From Blautia sp. BIOML-A1 (GTDB lineage: Bacteria > Bacillota > Clostridia > Lachnospirales > Lachnospiraceae), in NCBI RefSeq assembly GCF_009883055.1, contig NZ_WWVR01000002.1:62001-126000 (forward strand): a stretch of DNA of 64,000 nt, read 5' to 3'. Shown piece after piece: positions 45,840 to 55,668 of this stretch (position 1 is the stretch's first letter; each line of letters starts with the position of its first letter). The position numbers and the translations under genes were made by a program. The notes under the pieces were generated by a model, which saw nothing but the letters and a program-made list of their open reading frames with translations, was not told the DNA's origin and did no database searches.

Positions 45840-45908
45840 ATGCAATAGGTTGACGTTTCTTTAACAAACGCCATAAATCAACCATTTAATTCATAGGAGG
45901 AATTTATC

Positions 45909-46928
45909 ATGGCAGTAAAAGTTGCAATTAATGGATTTGGCCGTATCGGTCGTCTGGCTTTCCGTCAGATGTTTGGAGCAGAAGGATTTGAAATCGTTGC
46001 TATCAACGACCTTACATCCCCGAAAATGCTGGCTCACTTATTAAAATATGATTCAACACAGGGAAGATATGAACTGTGCGACAAAGTAGAAGCTGGTGAA
46101 GATTCCATCACAGTTGACGGAAAAGAAATCAAAATCTATGCAAAAGCTAACGCTGCAGAACTTCCTTGGGGAGAAATCGGTGTAGACGTAGTTCTCGAGT
46201 GCACAGGTTTCTATACTTCCAAAGACAAAGCTCAGGCTCATATCGATGCAGGTGCTAAACACGTTGTTATTTCCGCTCCGGCTGGAAACGACCTTAAGAC
46301 AATCGTTTACAATGTAAACCATGAAGGTCTTACAAACGAAGATAAAATCATCTCCGCAGCATCCTGTACAACAAACTGCCTTGCACCAATGGCTAAGGCT
46401 CTTAACGATCTTGCACCGATCAAATCCGGTATCATGTGCACAATCCACGCTTACACAGGCGATCAGATGACACTTGACGGACCGCAGAGAAAAGGTGATC
46501 TGAGAAGATCCCGTGCAGCTGCAGTTAACATCGTTCCGAACAGCACAGGTGCTGCTAAAGCAATCGGTCTGGTTATTCCGGAACTGAACGGTAAACTTAT
46601 CGGATCCGCTCAGCGTGTACCAACCCCAACAGGTTCTACAACAATCCTTACAGCAGTAGTTGAAGGAAACGTTACAAAAGAGCAGATCAACGCAGCTATG
46701 AAAGCAGCTTCTAATGAATCCTTCGGATACAACGAAGATGAGATCGTATCCAGCGATATCGTTGGTATGAGATTTGGTTCTCTGTTCGATGCTACTCAGA
46801 CAATGGTTCTGCCACTTGAGAACGGCACAACAGAAGTACAGGTTGTTTCATGGTATGACAACGAAAACTCCTACACAAGCCAGATGGTTCGTACAATCAA
46901 ACACTTTGGCAAACTTCTTGGAGCATAA
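45909..46928 (+). CDS. gap: Glyceraldehyde-3-phosphate dehydrogenase (type I)
   Basis: 339-residue NAD-dependent GAPDH of glycolysis. The N-terminal NAD fold [14 protein letters not shown], catalytic Cys in AASCTTNC, and the C-terminal [12 protein letters not shown] are intact. Codon usage is strongly biased (many GCT, AAC, GGT), typical of a highly expressed gene. Start follows CATAGGAGGAATTTATC. It leads the gap-pgk-tpiA run, with a hairpin terminator before pgk that may tune relative levels. Confidence 0.98.
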   Translation: MAVKVAINGFGRIGRLAFRQMFGAEGFEIVAINDLTSPKMLAHLLKYDSTQGRYELCDKVEAGEDSITVDGKEIKIYAKANAAELPWGEIGVDVVLECTGFYTSKDKAQAHIDAGAKHVVISAPAGNDLKTIVYNVNHEGLTNEDKIISAASCTTNCLAPMAKALNDLAPIKSGIMCTIHAYTGDQMTLDGPQRKGDLRRSRAAAVNIVPNSTGAAKAIGLVIPELNGKLIGSAQRVPTPTGSTTILTAVVEGNVTKEQINAAMKAASNESFGYNEDEIVSSDIVGMRFGSLFDATQTMVLPLENGTTEVQVVSWYDNENSYTSQMVRTIKHFGKLLGA

Positions 46929-46995
46929 TTGATCCAATAAGTCAGAGTATGGAGCAGGTTATTGTGACCAAGCAATAACGTTATAGACTCAGTCA

Positions 46996-47029
46996 GGGTC
47001 CGGTCTGATTTGGACCGGGCCCATTTTTT
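46996..47029 (+). terminator. Terminator or attenuator between gap and pgk
   Basis: A 10-bp GC-rich stem (GGGTCCGGTC at 46996-47005 with 47013-47022, one G-U pair) followed by six T, ending 22 bp before pgk. Confidence 0.75.
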
Positions 47030-47051
47030 ATGAATTCGGAGGAACATTAGC

Positions 47052-48248
47052 ATGGGATTAAACAAAAAATCCGTTGATGATATCAATGTAAAAGGCCAGA
47101 GAGTTCTGGTAAGATGCGACTTTAACGTACCGCTTCAGGACGGCAGGATCACAGATGAGAACCGTCTGGTAGCAGCTCTTCCTACAATTAAGAAACTGAT
47201 CGCAGATGGCGGAAAGATCATTCTTTGCTCTCATCTTGGCAAACCGAAGGGAGAACCAAAACCGGAATTATCTCTTGCACCAGTTGCAAAACGTCTCACA
47301 GAGCTTCTTGGACAGGAAGTTAAATTCGTTCCGAGTCCGGTTGTTGTTGATGACACTGTAAGAGCAGCAGTAGCTGATATGAAAGACGGAGATGTTATTC
47401 TTCTTGAGAATACACGTTACCGTGCAGAAGAAACAAAGAATGGCGAAGAGTTCAGCAAAGAACTTGCTTCCCTTTGTGATGTATTCGTAAATGATGCATT
47501 TGGTACAGCTCACAGAGCACACTGCTCCAACGTTGGTGTTACCAAATATGTAGATACAGCTGTAGTTGGATATCTGATGGAAAAAGAAATTGCATTCCTT
47601 GGAAATGCAGTAGAAAATCCGGAGAGACCATTCGTAGCTATCCTTGGTGGAGCTAAAGTTTCCAGCAAGATTTCTGTTATCAATAACCTTCTTGACAAGG
47701 TTGATACTCTGATCATCGGTGGTGGAATGTCCTATACATTCTCCAAAGCTCTTGGCGGACACATTGGTAATTCCCTCTGCGAGGATGATTATCTTCAGTA
47801 TGCATTAGATATGCTTAAGAAAGCAGAAGAAAAAGGCGTTAAACTTCTTCTTCCTGTTGACAACAGAATCGGAGATGCCTTCTCCAACGATTGCAATATC
47901 CAGGTTGTAGACCGTGGATGCATCCCGGATGGCTGGGAAGGAATGGACATCGGACCAAAAACAGAACAGATTTTCTGCGATGCTGTAAAAGATGCCAAGA
48001 CTGTTGTATGGAACGGACCGATGGGTTGCTTCGAAATGCCGAACTTTGCTCATGGTACAGAAGCAGTTGCAAAAGCTCTTGCTGAAACAGAGGCTACAAC
48101 TATCATCGGTGGTGGTGATTCCGCAGCAGCTGTTAATATCCTTGGTTATGGTGACAAGATGACTCACATCTCTACAGGTGGCGGAGCATCTCTGGAATTC
48201 CTGGAAGGTAAGGAGTTACCGGGCGTAGCAGCAGCTAACGATAAGTAA
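47052..48248 (+). CDS. pgk: Phosphoglycerate kinase
   Basis: 398 residues. The N-terminal [22 protein letters not shown], and C-terminal [10 protein letters not shown] with [19 protein letters not shown] are diagnostic. It makes ATP from 1,3-bisphosphoglycerate. It lies directly after gap and before tpiA, all on one strand. Start ATG follows TCGGAGGAAC. Length is normal. Confidence 0.98.
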   Translation: MGLNKKSVDDINVKGQRVLVRCDFNVPLQDGRITDENRLVAALPTIKKLIADGGKIILCSHLGKPKGEPKPELSLAPVAKRLTELLGQEVKFVPSPVVVDDTVRAAVADMKDGDVILLENTRYRAEETKNGEEFSKELASLCDVFVNDAFGTAHRAHCSNVGVTKYVDTAVVGYLMEKEIAFLGNAVENPERPFVAILGGAKVSSKISVINNLLDKVDTLIIGGGMSYTFSKALGGHIGNSLCEDDYLQYALDMLKKAEEKGVKLLLPVDNRIGDAFSNDCNIQVVDRGCIPDGWEGMDIGPKTEQIFCDAVKDAKTVVWNGPMGCFEMPNFAHGTEAVAKALAETEATTIIGGGDSAAAVNILGYGDKMTHISTGGGASLEFLEGKELPGVAAANDK

Positions 48249-48266
48249 GAAACAGCGTATATAATC

Positions 48267-48336
48267 CAGACACTGTGTTAGATGCGGCTCGACGTACCAG
48301 CTTTTGTACGACTTTGCCGCATCTGCCTTGTGTCTG
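48267..48336 (+). other. Structured intergenic RNA between pgk and tpiA
   Basis: Nested inverted repeats: outer CAGACAC (48267-48273) with GTGTCTG (48330-48336), inner AGATGCGGC (48280-48288) with GCCGCATCT (48316-48324), and a GTAC/GTAC apical pair. There is no T-tract, so it is not a standard terminator. It may stabilise or process the mRNA. It fills much of the 228-bp gap. Confidence 0.55.
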
Positions 48337-48476
48337 AAATCATATCCGCAGTTTCTTGTGGATGAAAATATACATTTTGACTCGTAATTGTGAGGGTACT
48401 GAGCAGTTACAAAGTTCGGTGAATTTGAGTACAACTTCATCGAACTTCCTTATAAATAAAAAAGGAGATAATAAAA

Positions 48477-49226
48477 ATGGCAAGAAAGAAAATCATCGCT
48501 GGAAACTGGAAAATGAACATGACTCCAAGCGAAGCAGTTAAATTAGTAGAAACTCTGAAACCACTCGTAGCTAACGAAGAAGTTGACGTAGTATTCGGTG
48601 TTCCGGCTATCGACATCGTTCCGGTTGTTGAAGCATGCAAAGGAACAAACATTGAAGTAGCAGCAGAGAACATGTACTTCGAAGAAAAAGGTGCATACAC
48701 AGGCGAGATCGCTCCGGCTATGCTGGTAGACGCTGGTGTTAAATATGTTATCCTTGGACATTCTGAGAGAAGAGATTACTTCGGAGAAACAAACGAAGAC
48801 GTTAACAAGAAAGTCCTCAAAGCATTTGAGCATGGCATCACACCGATCATGTGCTGTGGAGAATCTCTTGAGCAGAGAGAACAGGGAATCACAATGGACT
48901 GGATCCGTCAGCAGGTTAAAGTTGGCCTTCAGAATGTAACAGCAGACCAGGCTAAAACTATGGTTATCGCTTATGAGCCAATCTGGGCTATCGGAACAGG
49001 TAAAACAGCTACAAGCGAGCAGGCTCAGGAAATCTGCAAGGGTATCCGTGAGTGCGTAGCTGAGATCTATGATACAGATACAGCAGAAGCTATCCGTATC
49101 CAGTACGGCGGATCTGTAAACGCAGGAAATGCAGCAGAACTGTTTGCTATGGCTGACATCGACGGAGGTCTTGTTGGTGGAGCATCCCTCAAACCAGACT
49201 TCGGAAAGATTGTTTGCTACAAATAA
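48477..49226 (+). CDS. tpiA: Triosephosphate isomerase
   Basis: 249 residues. The N-terminal AGNWKMN, catalytic His in LGHSERR, catalytic Glu in [14 protein letters not shown] (with loop 6) and C-terminal [14 protein letters not shown] are all intact. It interconverts dihydroxyacetone phosphate and glyceraldehyde 3-phosphate. Start follows AAAAAAGGAGATAATAAAA. Highly biased codons. Strong terminator follows. Confidence 0.98.
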   Translation: MARKKIIAGNWKMNMTPSEAVKLVETLKPLVANEEVDVVFGVPAIDIVPVVEACKGTNIEVAAENMYFEEKGAYTGEIAPAMLVDAGVKYVILGHSERRDYFGETNEDVNKKVLKAFEHGITPIMCCGESLEQREQGITMDWIRQQVKVGLQNVTADQAKTMVIAYEPIWAIGTGKTATSEQAQEICKGIRECVAEIYDTDTAEAIRIQYGGSVNAGNAAELFAMADIDGGLVGGASLKPDFGKIVCYK

Positions 49227-49242
49227 TCAACAATAAGCTTAC

Positions 49243-49289
49243 AAAGCCGGATATTTCTTACCGTAAGGGAAGAAATATCCGGCTTTTTT
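49243..49289 (+). terminator. tpiA terminator
   Basis: A 15-17-bp near-perfect stem (AAGCCGGATATTTCTT with its complement) followed by six T. Confidence 0.88.
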
Positions 49290-49310
49290 GACGCGTACAA
49301 ATGTCCGTGC

Positions 49311-49339
49311 TTGACAAATTCCATTTTCTGCCATACTAT
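49311..49339 (+). promoter_or_regulatory. hom promoter
   Basis: TTGACA at 49311-49316 and TACTAT at 49334-49339 with a 17-bp spacer. Confidence 0.65.
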
Positions 49340-49399
49340 TAAAAAATAGTGTTACAATATTCCCTTAAAACAGGGACGAGGAGAAAGGAGTCCATTCCA

Positions 49400-50695
49400 A
49401 TGGAAAAAAAAGTGATTCGAGCAGCCCTTCTGGGTCTGGGTACGGTAGGAACAGGTGTTTATAAAGTGCTGAAAAGCCAGAAAGAAGAAATGATTCCAAA
49501 GCTGGGAAGTGAAATAGAGATCAGTAAAGTCCTGGTGCGTAATCTGGAAAAAGCAGCATCAAAGGTTGAGGATCCAAAGATTCTGACAAACAACTGGGAT
49601 GATATTGTAAATGATCCAGAGATTGATATTGTGATTGAACTGATCGGAGGCATTGAGCCAGCAAGAACCTATATCTTATCCGCTTTGAATGCAGGAAAGC
49701 ATGTAGTTTCTGCAAACAAGGATCTGATCGCTGTTCATGGCAAGGAACTTCTGGATGCAGCGGAAGCACATCATGTAGATTTCCTTTTTGAGGCAGCGGT
49801 TGCAGGTGGAATTCCGATCATCCGTCCGCTCAAAGAATGTCTGGCCGGCAATCATATGGCTGAAGTCATGGGAATCGTCAATGGAACCACAAACTTTATT
49901 CTTACTAAGATGACCCAGGATGGTATGGAATTTAAGGATGCACTGGATCTGGCAACAGAGCTTGGCTATGCAGAGGCAGATCCGACTGCAGATATTGAGG
50001 GTCTTGATGCTGGACGTAAGGTAGCAATCCTTTCCTCTGTGGCATTTAACTCCAGAGTTGTTTTTGACGATGTATATACGGAGGGAATCACTAAGATCAC
50101 ATCCAAAGATATTAAATATGCAAAAGAAATGGGCTGTGATATCAAGCTTCTTGGAATGGCAAAGAATACCGAAGATGGAATCGAGGCATATGTCTGCCCG
50201 ATGCTGATTCCGAGTAATCATCCGCTTGCCAGCGTGAATGATTCTTACAATGCTGTTTTTGTAAATGGCGATGCAGTCGAAAACGCAATGTTCTATGGTC
50301 GTGGAGCAGGAGAACTGCCGACTGCAAGTGCTGTTGTAGGAGATCTGTTTGATATTGCCAGAAATATCAGTGCTGGCTGTTGTGGACGAATCGGATGTAC
50401 CTGCTACAAAGAAATCCCTGTAAAGAAAATGGCAGACACTCACAATCGTTATTTCATGCGTCTGATCGTAGAGGATCGCTGTGGTGTGCTGGCTGAGATG
50501 ACAGCAGTATTTGCAAAATATGGAGTCAGTGTGGCACAGATCATCCAGAAAGCAGCACGCGAAGCGGGCAGTGCCGAGGTTGTTGTAATTACAGCGAAAG
50601 TCCGTGAGGGAGATTTCCGTACTGCAATGGAAGAACTGAGTGAAAGAAAGTCTGTACGCAAGATCAGCAGTATGCTTCGTGTTTACGGTGAATAG
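49400..50695 (+). CDS. hom: Homoserine dehydrogenase
   Basis: 431 residues. An N-terminal NAD(P) fold (ALLGLGTVGTGVYKVL) is followed by the homoserine dehydrogenase catalytic domain (GIVNGTTNFILTKM, ELGYAEADPTADIEGLDAGRK) and a C-terminal ACT domain (about 350-425) for feedback control, typically by threonine. It reduces aspartate semialdehyde on the route to threonine and methionine. Start ATG 49400 is nine bases after AAAGGAG; a longer frame from 49349 lacks a ribosome site. It stands between glycolytic genes but has its own promoter. Confidence 0.95.
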   Translation: MEKKVIRAALLGLGTVGTGVYKVLKSQKEEMIPKLGSEIEISKVLVRNLEKAASKVEDPKILTNNWDDIVNDPEIDIVIELIGGIEPARTYILSALNAGKHVVSANKDLIAVHGKELLDAAEAHHVDFLFEAAVAGGIPIIRPLKECLAGNHMAEVMGIVNGTTNFILTKMTQDGMEFKDALDLATELGYAEADPTADIEGLDAGRKVAILSSVAFNSRVVFDDVYTEGITKITSKDIKYAKEMGCDIKLLGMAKNTEDGIEAYVCPMLIPSNHPLASVNDSYNAVFVNGDAVENAMFYGRGAGELPTASAVVGDLFDIARNISAGCCGRIGCTCYKEIPVKKMADTHNRYFMRLIVEDRCGVLAEMTAVFAKYGVSVAQIIQKAAREAGSAEVVVITAKVREGDFRTAMEELSERKSVRKISSMLRVYGE

Positions 50696-50739
50696 ATAGT
50701 ATTTTCCGATAAAATCCTTGAAAAAATCTGGATTTTTGG

Positions 50740-50745
50740 TACTAT
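50740..50745 (+). promoter_or_regulatory. gpmI promoter (-10 region)
   Basis: Extended -10 TGGTACTAT with -10 at 50740-50745 and TTGAAA at 50718-50723, 16 bp apart. Confidence 0.45.
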
Positions 50746-50815
50746 ATAATAGGAAGAAACACATAGATGTATTCTGCAGGAATACAGAGAAATTTATACA
50801 ATAAAGGAGAATATT

Positions 50816-52357
50816 ATGAGCAAGAAACCAACCGTTTTAATGATCCTGGATGGTTATGGTCTGAATGACAGACATGAGGGAAATGCAATCTACGAAGCAA
50901 AAACTCCTGTTATGGATAAATTAATGGAGGAATATCCATTTGTTAAAGGAAATGCCAGTGGACTTGCAGTAGGTCTGCCGGATGGACAGATGGGTAACTC
51001 TGAGGTAGGACATATGAATATGGGTGCGGGACGCATCGTATATCAGGAACTTACCAGAATCACCAAAGAAATCAATGATGGAGATTTCTTCAAAAATGAA
51101 GCACTTCTTACAGCAATGAAGAATGCAAAAGAAAGCAATTCTGCAATCCACTTTATGGGACTTCTTTCCGACGGCGGTGTACACAGCCACAACACTCATC
51201 TCTATGCACTGCTTGAGATGGCCAAGAGAGAGGGTCTTACAAAAGTTTATGTACACTGTTTCCTTGACGGACGTGACACACCTCCGGCATCCGGTAAAGA
51301 ATTTATCGAGCAGCTGGAAGCCAAGATGAAAGAAATCGGTGTTGGTGAGATTGGTGTTGTTTCCGGACGTTATTATGCAATGGACAGAGATAACCGCTGG
51401 GATCGTGTAGAACTGGCATACAAAGCACTGACAGCAGGTGAGGGAGTCAAGGGCACAGATGCAGCTGCAGCAGTCCAGACTTCTTATGATAATGACAAGA
51501 CAGATGAATTTGTTCTTCCGACAGTCATTGAGAAAGACGGCAAACCAGTTGCAACTATTCAGGACAAGGATTCTGTAGTATTCTTTAACTTCCGTCCTGA
51601 CCGTGCTCGTGAGATCACCAGAGCATTCTGTGATGATGAATTCAAGGGATTTGAGAGAGCTAAGAAACTGGATCTGACTTATGTATGCTTCACAGATTAT
51701 GATGAAACTATTCAGAACAAGCTGGTTGCATTCCATAAGGTTCAGCTCAAGAACACATTTGGTGAGTATCTTGCAGCACATGATATGACTCAGGTTCGTA
51801 TTGCTGAAACTGAGAAATATGCACATGTGACCTTCTTCTTTAACGGTGGTGTTGAGGAACCGAACAAAGGTGAGGACAGAATCCTTGTGAAATCTCCAAA
51901 GGTTGCCACCTATGATCTCCAGCCGGAGATGAGTGCACCGGAAGTATGTGACAAACTGGTAGATGCGATCAAGTCCGATAAATATGATGTGATCATCATC
52001 AACTTTGCAAACCCGGATATGGTAGGACATACTGGCGTTCAGGCAGCTGCTGTCAAAGCAATTGAGACAGTAGACGGATGTGTTGGAAGAGCAGTAGAAG
52101 CACTCAAAGAAGTAGATGGACAGATGTTTATCTGTGCAGACCACGGAAATGCTGAACAGCTTATTGATTATGAGACAGGTGAGCCATGGACAGCACATAC
52201 AACAAACCCGGTTCCATTTATTCTTGTAAACGCAGATCCGAAATACACTCTAAAAGAGAACGGATGTCTGGCAGATATCATTCCTACACTGATTCAGTTA
52301 ATGGGAATGGAACAGCCGGCAGATATGACAGGAGAAAGCCTTCTGGTTGAGAAATAG
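50816..52357 (+). CDS. gpmI: 2,3-bisphosphoglycerate-independent phosphoglycerate mutase
   Basis: 513 residues of the alkaline-phosphatase superfamily. The N-terminal MILDGYG metal site, GNSEVGHMNMGAGR with the phosphoserine, HFMGLLSDGGVHSH, FLDGRDTPP and C-terminal CADHGNAE with AHTTNPVPF are intact. It converts 3- to 2-phosphoglycerate with manganese. It extends the gap-pgk-tpiA glycolytic set, interrupted by hom. Start follows AAAGGAGAATATT. Confidence 0.97.
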   Translation: MSKKPTVLMILDGYGLNDRHEGNAIYEAKTPVMDKLMEEYPFVKGNASGLAVGLPDGQMGNSEVGHMNMGAGRIVYQELTRITKEINDGDFFKNEALLTAMKNAKESNSAIHFMGLLSDGGVHSHNTHLYALLEMAKREGLTKVYVHCFLDGRDTPPASGKEFIEQLEAKMKEIGVGEIGVVSGRYYAMDRDNRWDRVELAYKALTAGEGVKGTDAAAAVQTSYDNDKTDEFVLPTVIEKDGKPVATIQDKDSVVFFNFRPDRAREITRAFCDDEFKGFERAKKLDLTYVCFTDYDETIQNKLVAFHKVQLKNTFGEYLAAHDMTQVRIAETEKYAHVTFFFNGGVEEPNKGEDRILVKSPKVATYDLQPEMSAPEVCDKLVDAIKSDKYDVIIINFANPDMVGHTGVQAAAVKAIETVDGCVGRAVEALKEVDGQMFICADHGNAEQLIDYETGEPWTAHTTNPVPFILVNADPKYTLKENGCLADIIPTLIQLMGMEQPADMTGESLLVEK

Positions 52358-52413
52358 TGAAATAATAGATAAATATATGCAAGTTCAGACAAAAATTTGT
52401 TGAATATGTAAAA

Positions 52414-52454
52414 ACAGAGACGCAGGGTACCAATCAGGTATCCGGCGTCTCTGT
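52414..52454 (+). terminator. Hairpin after gpmI
   Basis: Perfect 10-bp stem ACAGAGACGC (52414-52423) with GCGTCTCTGT (52445-52454) and an inner GGTAC/GTATCC pairing. No T-tract, so termination is uncertain. Confidence 0.5.
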
Positions 52455-52554
52455 GATTTCCGGGAATATATGTTAACCGGAAAATTTGTTACTGCGAAGA
52501 GTTACGAAAATTCTTAAAAAAAGATAGAATTTAGGATGCAAAAAGGCAGAAGTA

Positions 52555-52563
52555 TGTTATAAT
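52555..52563 (+). promoter_or_regulatory. Extended -10 promoter of the L,D-transpeptidase gene
   Basis: TGTTATAAT at 52555-52563 (perfect TATAAT at 52558-52563), no clear -35. Confidence 0.5.
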
Positions 52564-52632
52564 AAAAACGCTACCGAAAAACGGAAGCAGTGAGAAATGA
52601 CAGAAATCATTGTTGATTTGAGGAGTATAGAA

Positions 52633-54486
52633 ATGAGTAGCGAAGAAAAAAAGGGGAGATTGTCGGAAGATGATGTAGGTACCGCAGAAGAGACCACAAA
52701 CTTTGAAGACAGAATCAATGCAACATTGGACAAAATTCTGGATGATGAGGACGATGAGCTTGATGACATAGTAGTTGATTATGAGGATTCTGGAGAAGCA
52801 GAAGAAGACGTTGATAATCTTGACAAAACTATTGAGGTTAGCAAGGATAATGGTGAATTCCAGGAAGACTATGAAAAAACAATAGTATGGAATGGTCCTT
52901 CCGAACAGGATTCCGAAGAAGAAATATATGAGGAGCCTGAGGAAGAAGAGGAAAAGCCGATAGTCCGAAACAAACACAAATCCGCAAGACCGGCTCCGGT
53001 AATTTATGTTCCTGTGGATGACATTGATCAGGAGGTGCCTGTTCCTGAGAATGTAAAGCAAAACAAAAAACACGGATACAAGGGACTCAGAATTTTTGGA
53101 CTTTTAGTACTGATGATAGCAGTTCTGGGCGGATGTGCCTATGGTGGAATCAGCTATTATTTTTCAAATCGTTTCTTTGAAGGAACCTGGATCAATGGGA
53201 TAGACTGCTCACAGAAGACTGCTTATGAAGTAGAAGAGCTTATGAAGGAAAAGCTCAGTGAGTATTCCATCGAGGTTTCATCCAGAGATGTGGCTGCGCA
53301 GACGATCAAAGGTGAGGATATTGATTACAAATATATGTCCACAGGGGAAATCTTGCAGCTGCTCAGGAAACAGAAACCGTATGAGTGGATTAAGGGACTT
53401 TATGAACAGAAGAGTTATACGGTAGATGAGAACGTAGGCTACAATAAGACTCTTCTTCAGGAACAGCTGAAATCTCTGAACTGTGCACAGGCTGAGAATC
53501 AGACAGAACCTGAGAATGCGTATGTGGCATTTCAGAACAATGCGTTTGTGATCGTGCCGGAAACAGAGGGCAGCAAGCTTAATATCAAAGAGGCATACAA
53601 GGTCCTTAATGCAGCGGTGGAGGCCAATGAGCCTGCTATAGATTTCAGTAATACACCTGAGGTATATGTATCAGCATCTGTGACCAAGGATGATCCGGAA
53701 CTTCAGGCGGCACTGGAGGCGTGTAACAACTACACGAAGGCAAGTATTACTTATACATTTGGAGATCAGAGCACGACACTTGACGGAAATACGATCAAAG
53801 ACTGGCTGCAGTTTGATGAGAAGGGTCAGCTGATATGGGATGATAATTCTTTCCAGCAGCATGTTGCAGAATATGTTGCACAGCTTGCAGCAACTTATGA
53901 CACAGTAGGAACAGAGAGAGAATTCCAGGCAACGAGTGGAAGAACTGTATATGTTTCCAGTTCGATATATGGATGGAAGATCGATCAGGCAGCAGAGGCT
54001 GCTCAGCTCAGTCAGGAAATCCAATCAGGAACACAGACGACCAGAGAACCGATTTATGCTCAGACAGCAAATGCATATGGGGTAAATGATCTTGGAAATA
54101 CGTACATTGAGGTAGATTTAAGCGAACAGCATATGTACTATTATCAGGATGGTGCAGATATTTTTGAATCTGATTTTGTTTCCGGAAATATGAGTTATGC
54201 AGACCGTCAGACACATGCGGGAATCTTTACTTTATATTATAAGAAGAGTCCGGACGTTCTGAGAGGTGGACAGAAGGGAACGGCGAATTATTATGAACAG
54301 CCGGTACAATACTGGATGCCATTTGATGGAGGTATCGGATTCCATGATGCGAACTGGAGAGATGATTTTGGCGGTGATATTTATCTGACAAGCGGTTCTC
54401 ATGGATGTATAAATCTTCCTCCGGAGAATGCAGCAGTGCTGTATGATTTGATTCAGTACGATGTTCCGATCGTATGTTTTTATTAA
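52633..54486 (+). CDS. Membrane-anchored L,D-transpeptidase (YkuD) with VanW-like peptidoglycan-binding region
   Basis: 617 residues. A very acidic cytosolic N-terminus (about 1-125), one membrane helix (about 153-177), repeated VanW/PG_binding_4-like domains (about 180-460) and a C-terminal YkuD catalytic domain with H590-G-C592 in SHGCINLP. It should form 3-3 cross-links in peptidoglycan or attach proteins to it. Start ATG 52633 is eight bases after GAGGAG; an earlier ATG at 52597 has no ribosome site. The acidic N-tail is longer than usual. Confidence 0.88.
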   Translation: MSSEEKKGRLSEDDVGTAEETTNFEDRINATLDKILDDEDDELDDIVVDYEDSGEAEEDVDNLDKTIEVSKDNGEFQEDYEKTIVWNGPSEQDSEEEIYEEPEEEEEKPIVRNKHKSARPAPVIYVPVDDIDQEVPVPENVKQNKKHGYKGLRIFGLLVLMIAVLGGCAYGGISYYFSNRFFEGTWINGIDCSQKTAYEVEELMKEKLSEYSIEVSSRDVAAQTIKGEDIDYKYMSTGEILQLLRKQKPYEWIKGLYEQKSYTVDENVGYNKTLLQEQLKSLNCAQAENQTEPENAYVAFQNNAFVIVPETEGSKLNIKEAYKVLNAAVEANEPAIDFSNTPEVYVSASVTKDDPELQAALEACNNYTKASITYTFGDQSTTLDGNTIKDWLQFDEKGQLIWDDNSFQQHVAEYVAQLAATYDTVGTEREFQATSGRTVYVSSSIYGWKIDQAAEAAQLSQEIQSGTQTTREPIYAQTANAYGVNDLGNTYIEVDLSEQHMYYYQDGADIFESDFVSGNMSYADRQTHAGIFTLYYKKSPDVLRGGQKGTANYYEQPVQYWMPFDGGIGFHDANWRDDFGGDIYLTSGSHGCINLPPENAAVLYDLIQYDVPIVCFY

Positions 54487-54504
54487 AAATGACAGGAGAA
54501 AATA

Positions 54505-54837
54505 ATGGGAAGATCATTTGATTTTTTACTTGCGGGAGCTGCCCTGATCGTAGGAATTCTGCTTCTGACAGGACATGGAGAGATTTTTCTGAAGGGTGGA
54601 AATACACAGCTTCGCAAAGCAAAGTATGACGAAGACAAGATGTCAAAGGGATCCGGAGTGGCACTCATTCTGATTGGTATTATGACATTTATTGATTCTT
54701 ACACAGAGACCCTGGCGGCGAAACTTATTTATGTCGCACTTTTGATAGTGATCATGGTAGGTCTGGGCTTCTATGTGAAGCTTAAATGTACAAAAACACC
54801 GGAAACCAAAGACAAAATTTCAAAAAAGAATAAATAA
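54505..54837 (+). CDS. DUF3784-like small membrane protein
   Basis: 110 residues with three membrane helices (about 7-24, 48-68, 72-92) and a basic tail. The pattern (LLTGHGEIFLKGGNT, Y-D-x-x-K-M-x-K-G-S-G, then two helices) resembles the DUF3784 family. Function unknown. It begins 18 nt after the transpeptidase gene behind GACAGGAGAAA and probably shares its transcript. Confidence 0.7.
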   Translation: MGRSFDFLLAGAALIVGILLLTGHGEIFLKGGNTQLRKAKYDEDKMSKGSGVALILIGIMTFIDSYTETLAAKLIYVALLIVIMVGLGFYVKLKCTKTPETKDKISKKNK

Positions 54838-54839
54838 AC

Positions 54840-54880
54840 AGAACAAGAGCGTGGAAGGCAGTTTTCCACGCTCTTGTTAT
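54840..54880. terminator. Bidirectional terminator
   Basis: A 15-bp stem (AACAAGAGCGTGGAA at 54842-54856 with 54864-54878) between convergent genes, with short A- and T-rich flanks. Confidence 0.75.
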
Positions 54881-54899
54881 TACTTCAGAAAAATTTGTT

Positions 54900-55520
54900 T
54901 TAATAATAAAGAGAAACAAGGTCCATTGGTTTCTGAATGACTGCATCTGGGTCAGGAACCTCGCCAAAACCGTAAGATGCAAAAACAAAAGGAACACCGG
55001 CCTTGCGGCAGGAAAGAAAATCACCCATGGTGTCACCGACATAGACAGGAGAATTCATATGATAAGTCTGTGCGATCAGGGCAATATTAGATCCCTTGTC
55101 CAGTCCATTATCACCATTGCACAGATGCCCCTTGAAATATTTACTGAAACCGGTGGTCTTAAGAAAGACCTCAATATAACCGGCTTCACAGTTGCTTACT
55201 ATATACAGAGAATATTTTTCAGACAGAAGCTGCAGGGTCTTTTCCAGATCCTCGTAAAGAGGAGCGCATTCTGCAAGAAGTGCTATATGTTCTGCCTGAC
55301 AGCAGCTGTCTATCAGACGAAGCTGTTCCGTCTCGGAAACATTCGGAAAAATCTGACGGGCAATATCAGGGAGTGGCCGCCCGAACATAGAAGAAAGAAG
55401 CTCAGCAGTCAGAGGAATATCCAAATGTTCTTCTTCGCTGAGATAACGTTTCCATGTTTTTGCTATGATTGCTGTAGAATTCCATAAGGTTCCGTCAACA
55501 TCAAAAATAATACTGTCCAT
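54900..55520 (-). CDS. HAD family hydrolase (phosphoglycolate phosphatase-like)
   Basis: 206 residues with HAD motifs I (FDVDGTLWNS), II (YIVSNCE), III (K in LDKGSN) and IV (VYVGDTMGD). The helical cap between motifs I and II is of the phosphoglycolate phosphatase/beta-phosphoglucomutase type. Substrate unknown. It is a single minus-strand gene; the start follows AAAGGA. Confidence 0.85.
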   Translation of the reverse strand: MDSIIFDVDGTLWNSTAIIAKTWKRYLSEEEHLDIPLTAELLSSMFGRPLPDIARQIFPNVSETEQLRLIDSCCQAEHIALLAECAPLYEDLEKTLQLLSEKYSLYIVSNCEAGYIEVFLKTTGFSKYFKGHLCNGDNGLDKGSNIALIAQTYHMNSPVYVGDTMGDFLSCRKAGVPFVFASYGFGEVPDPDAVIQKPMDLVSLYY

Positions 55521-55621
55521 AATAGAGTCCTTTCAGGAAAAATGAAATATAGTTATTGTTAAGCTGACTTCTATTCTATATGGTAAAATTCAAAAAATCA
55601 ACTGTCTTTTGGCTGGATTTA

Positions 55622-55630
55622 TGTTATACT
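55622..55630 (+). promoter_or_regulatory. Extended -10 promoter of mutY
   Basis: TGTTATACT at 55622-55630; a weak -35 (CTGTCT) lies 17 bp upstream. Confidence 0.45.
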
Positions 55631-55668
55631 AATACGGCATATAAGAAAAGACCAGACAGGATGAAAAA

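Noticed and set aside
49676..52198. Minus-strand frames of 362 and 425 codons opposite hom and gpmI
   Set aside because: They mirror highly conserved plus-strand genes and are Cys/Ile-rich nonsense typical of antisense reading.
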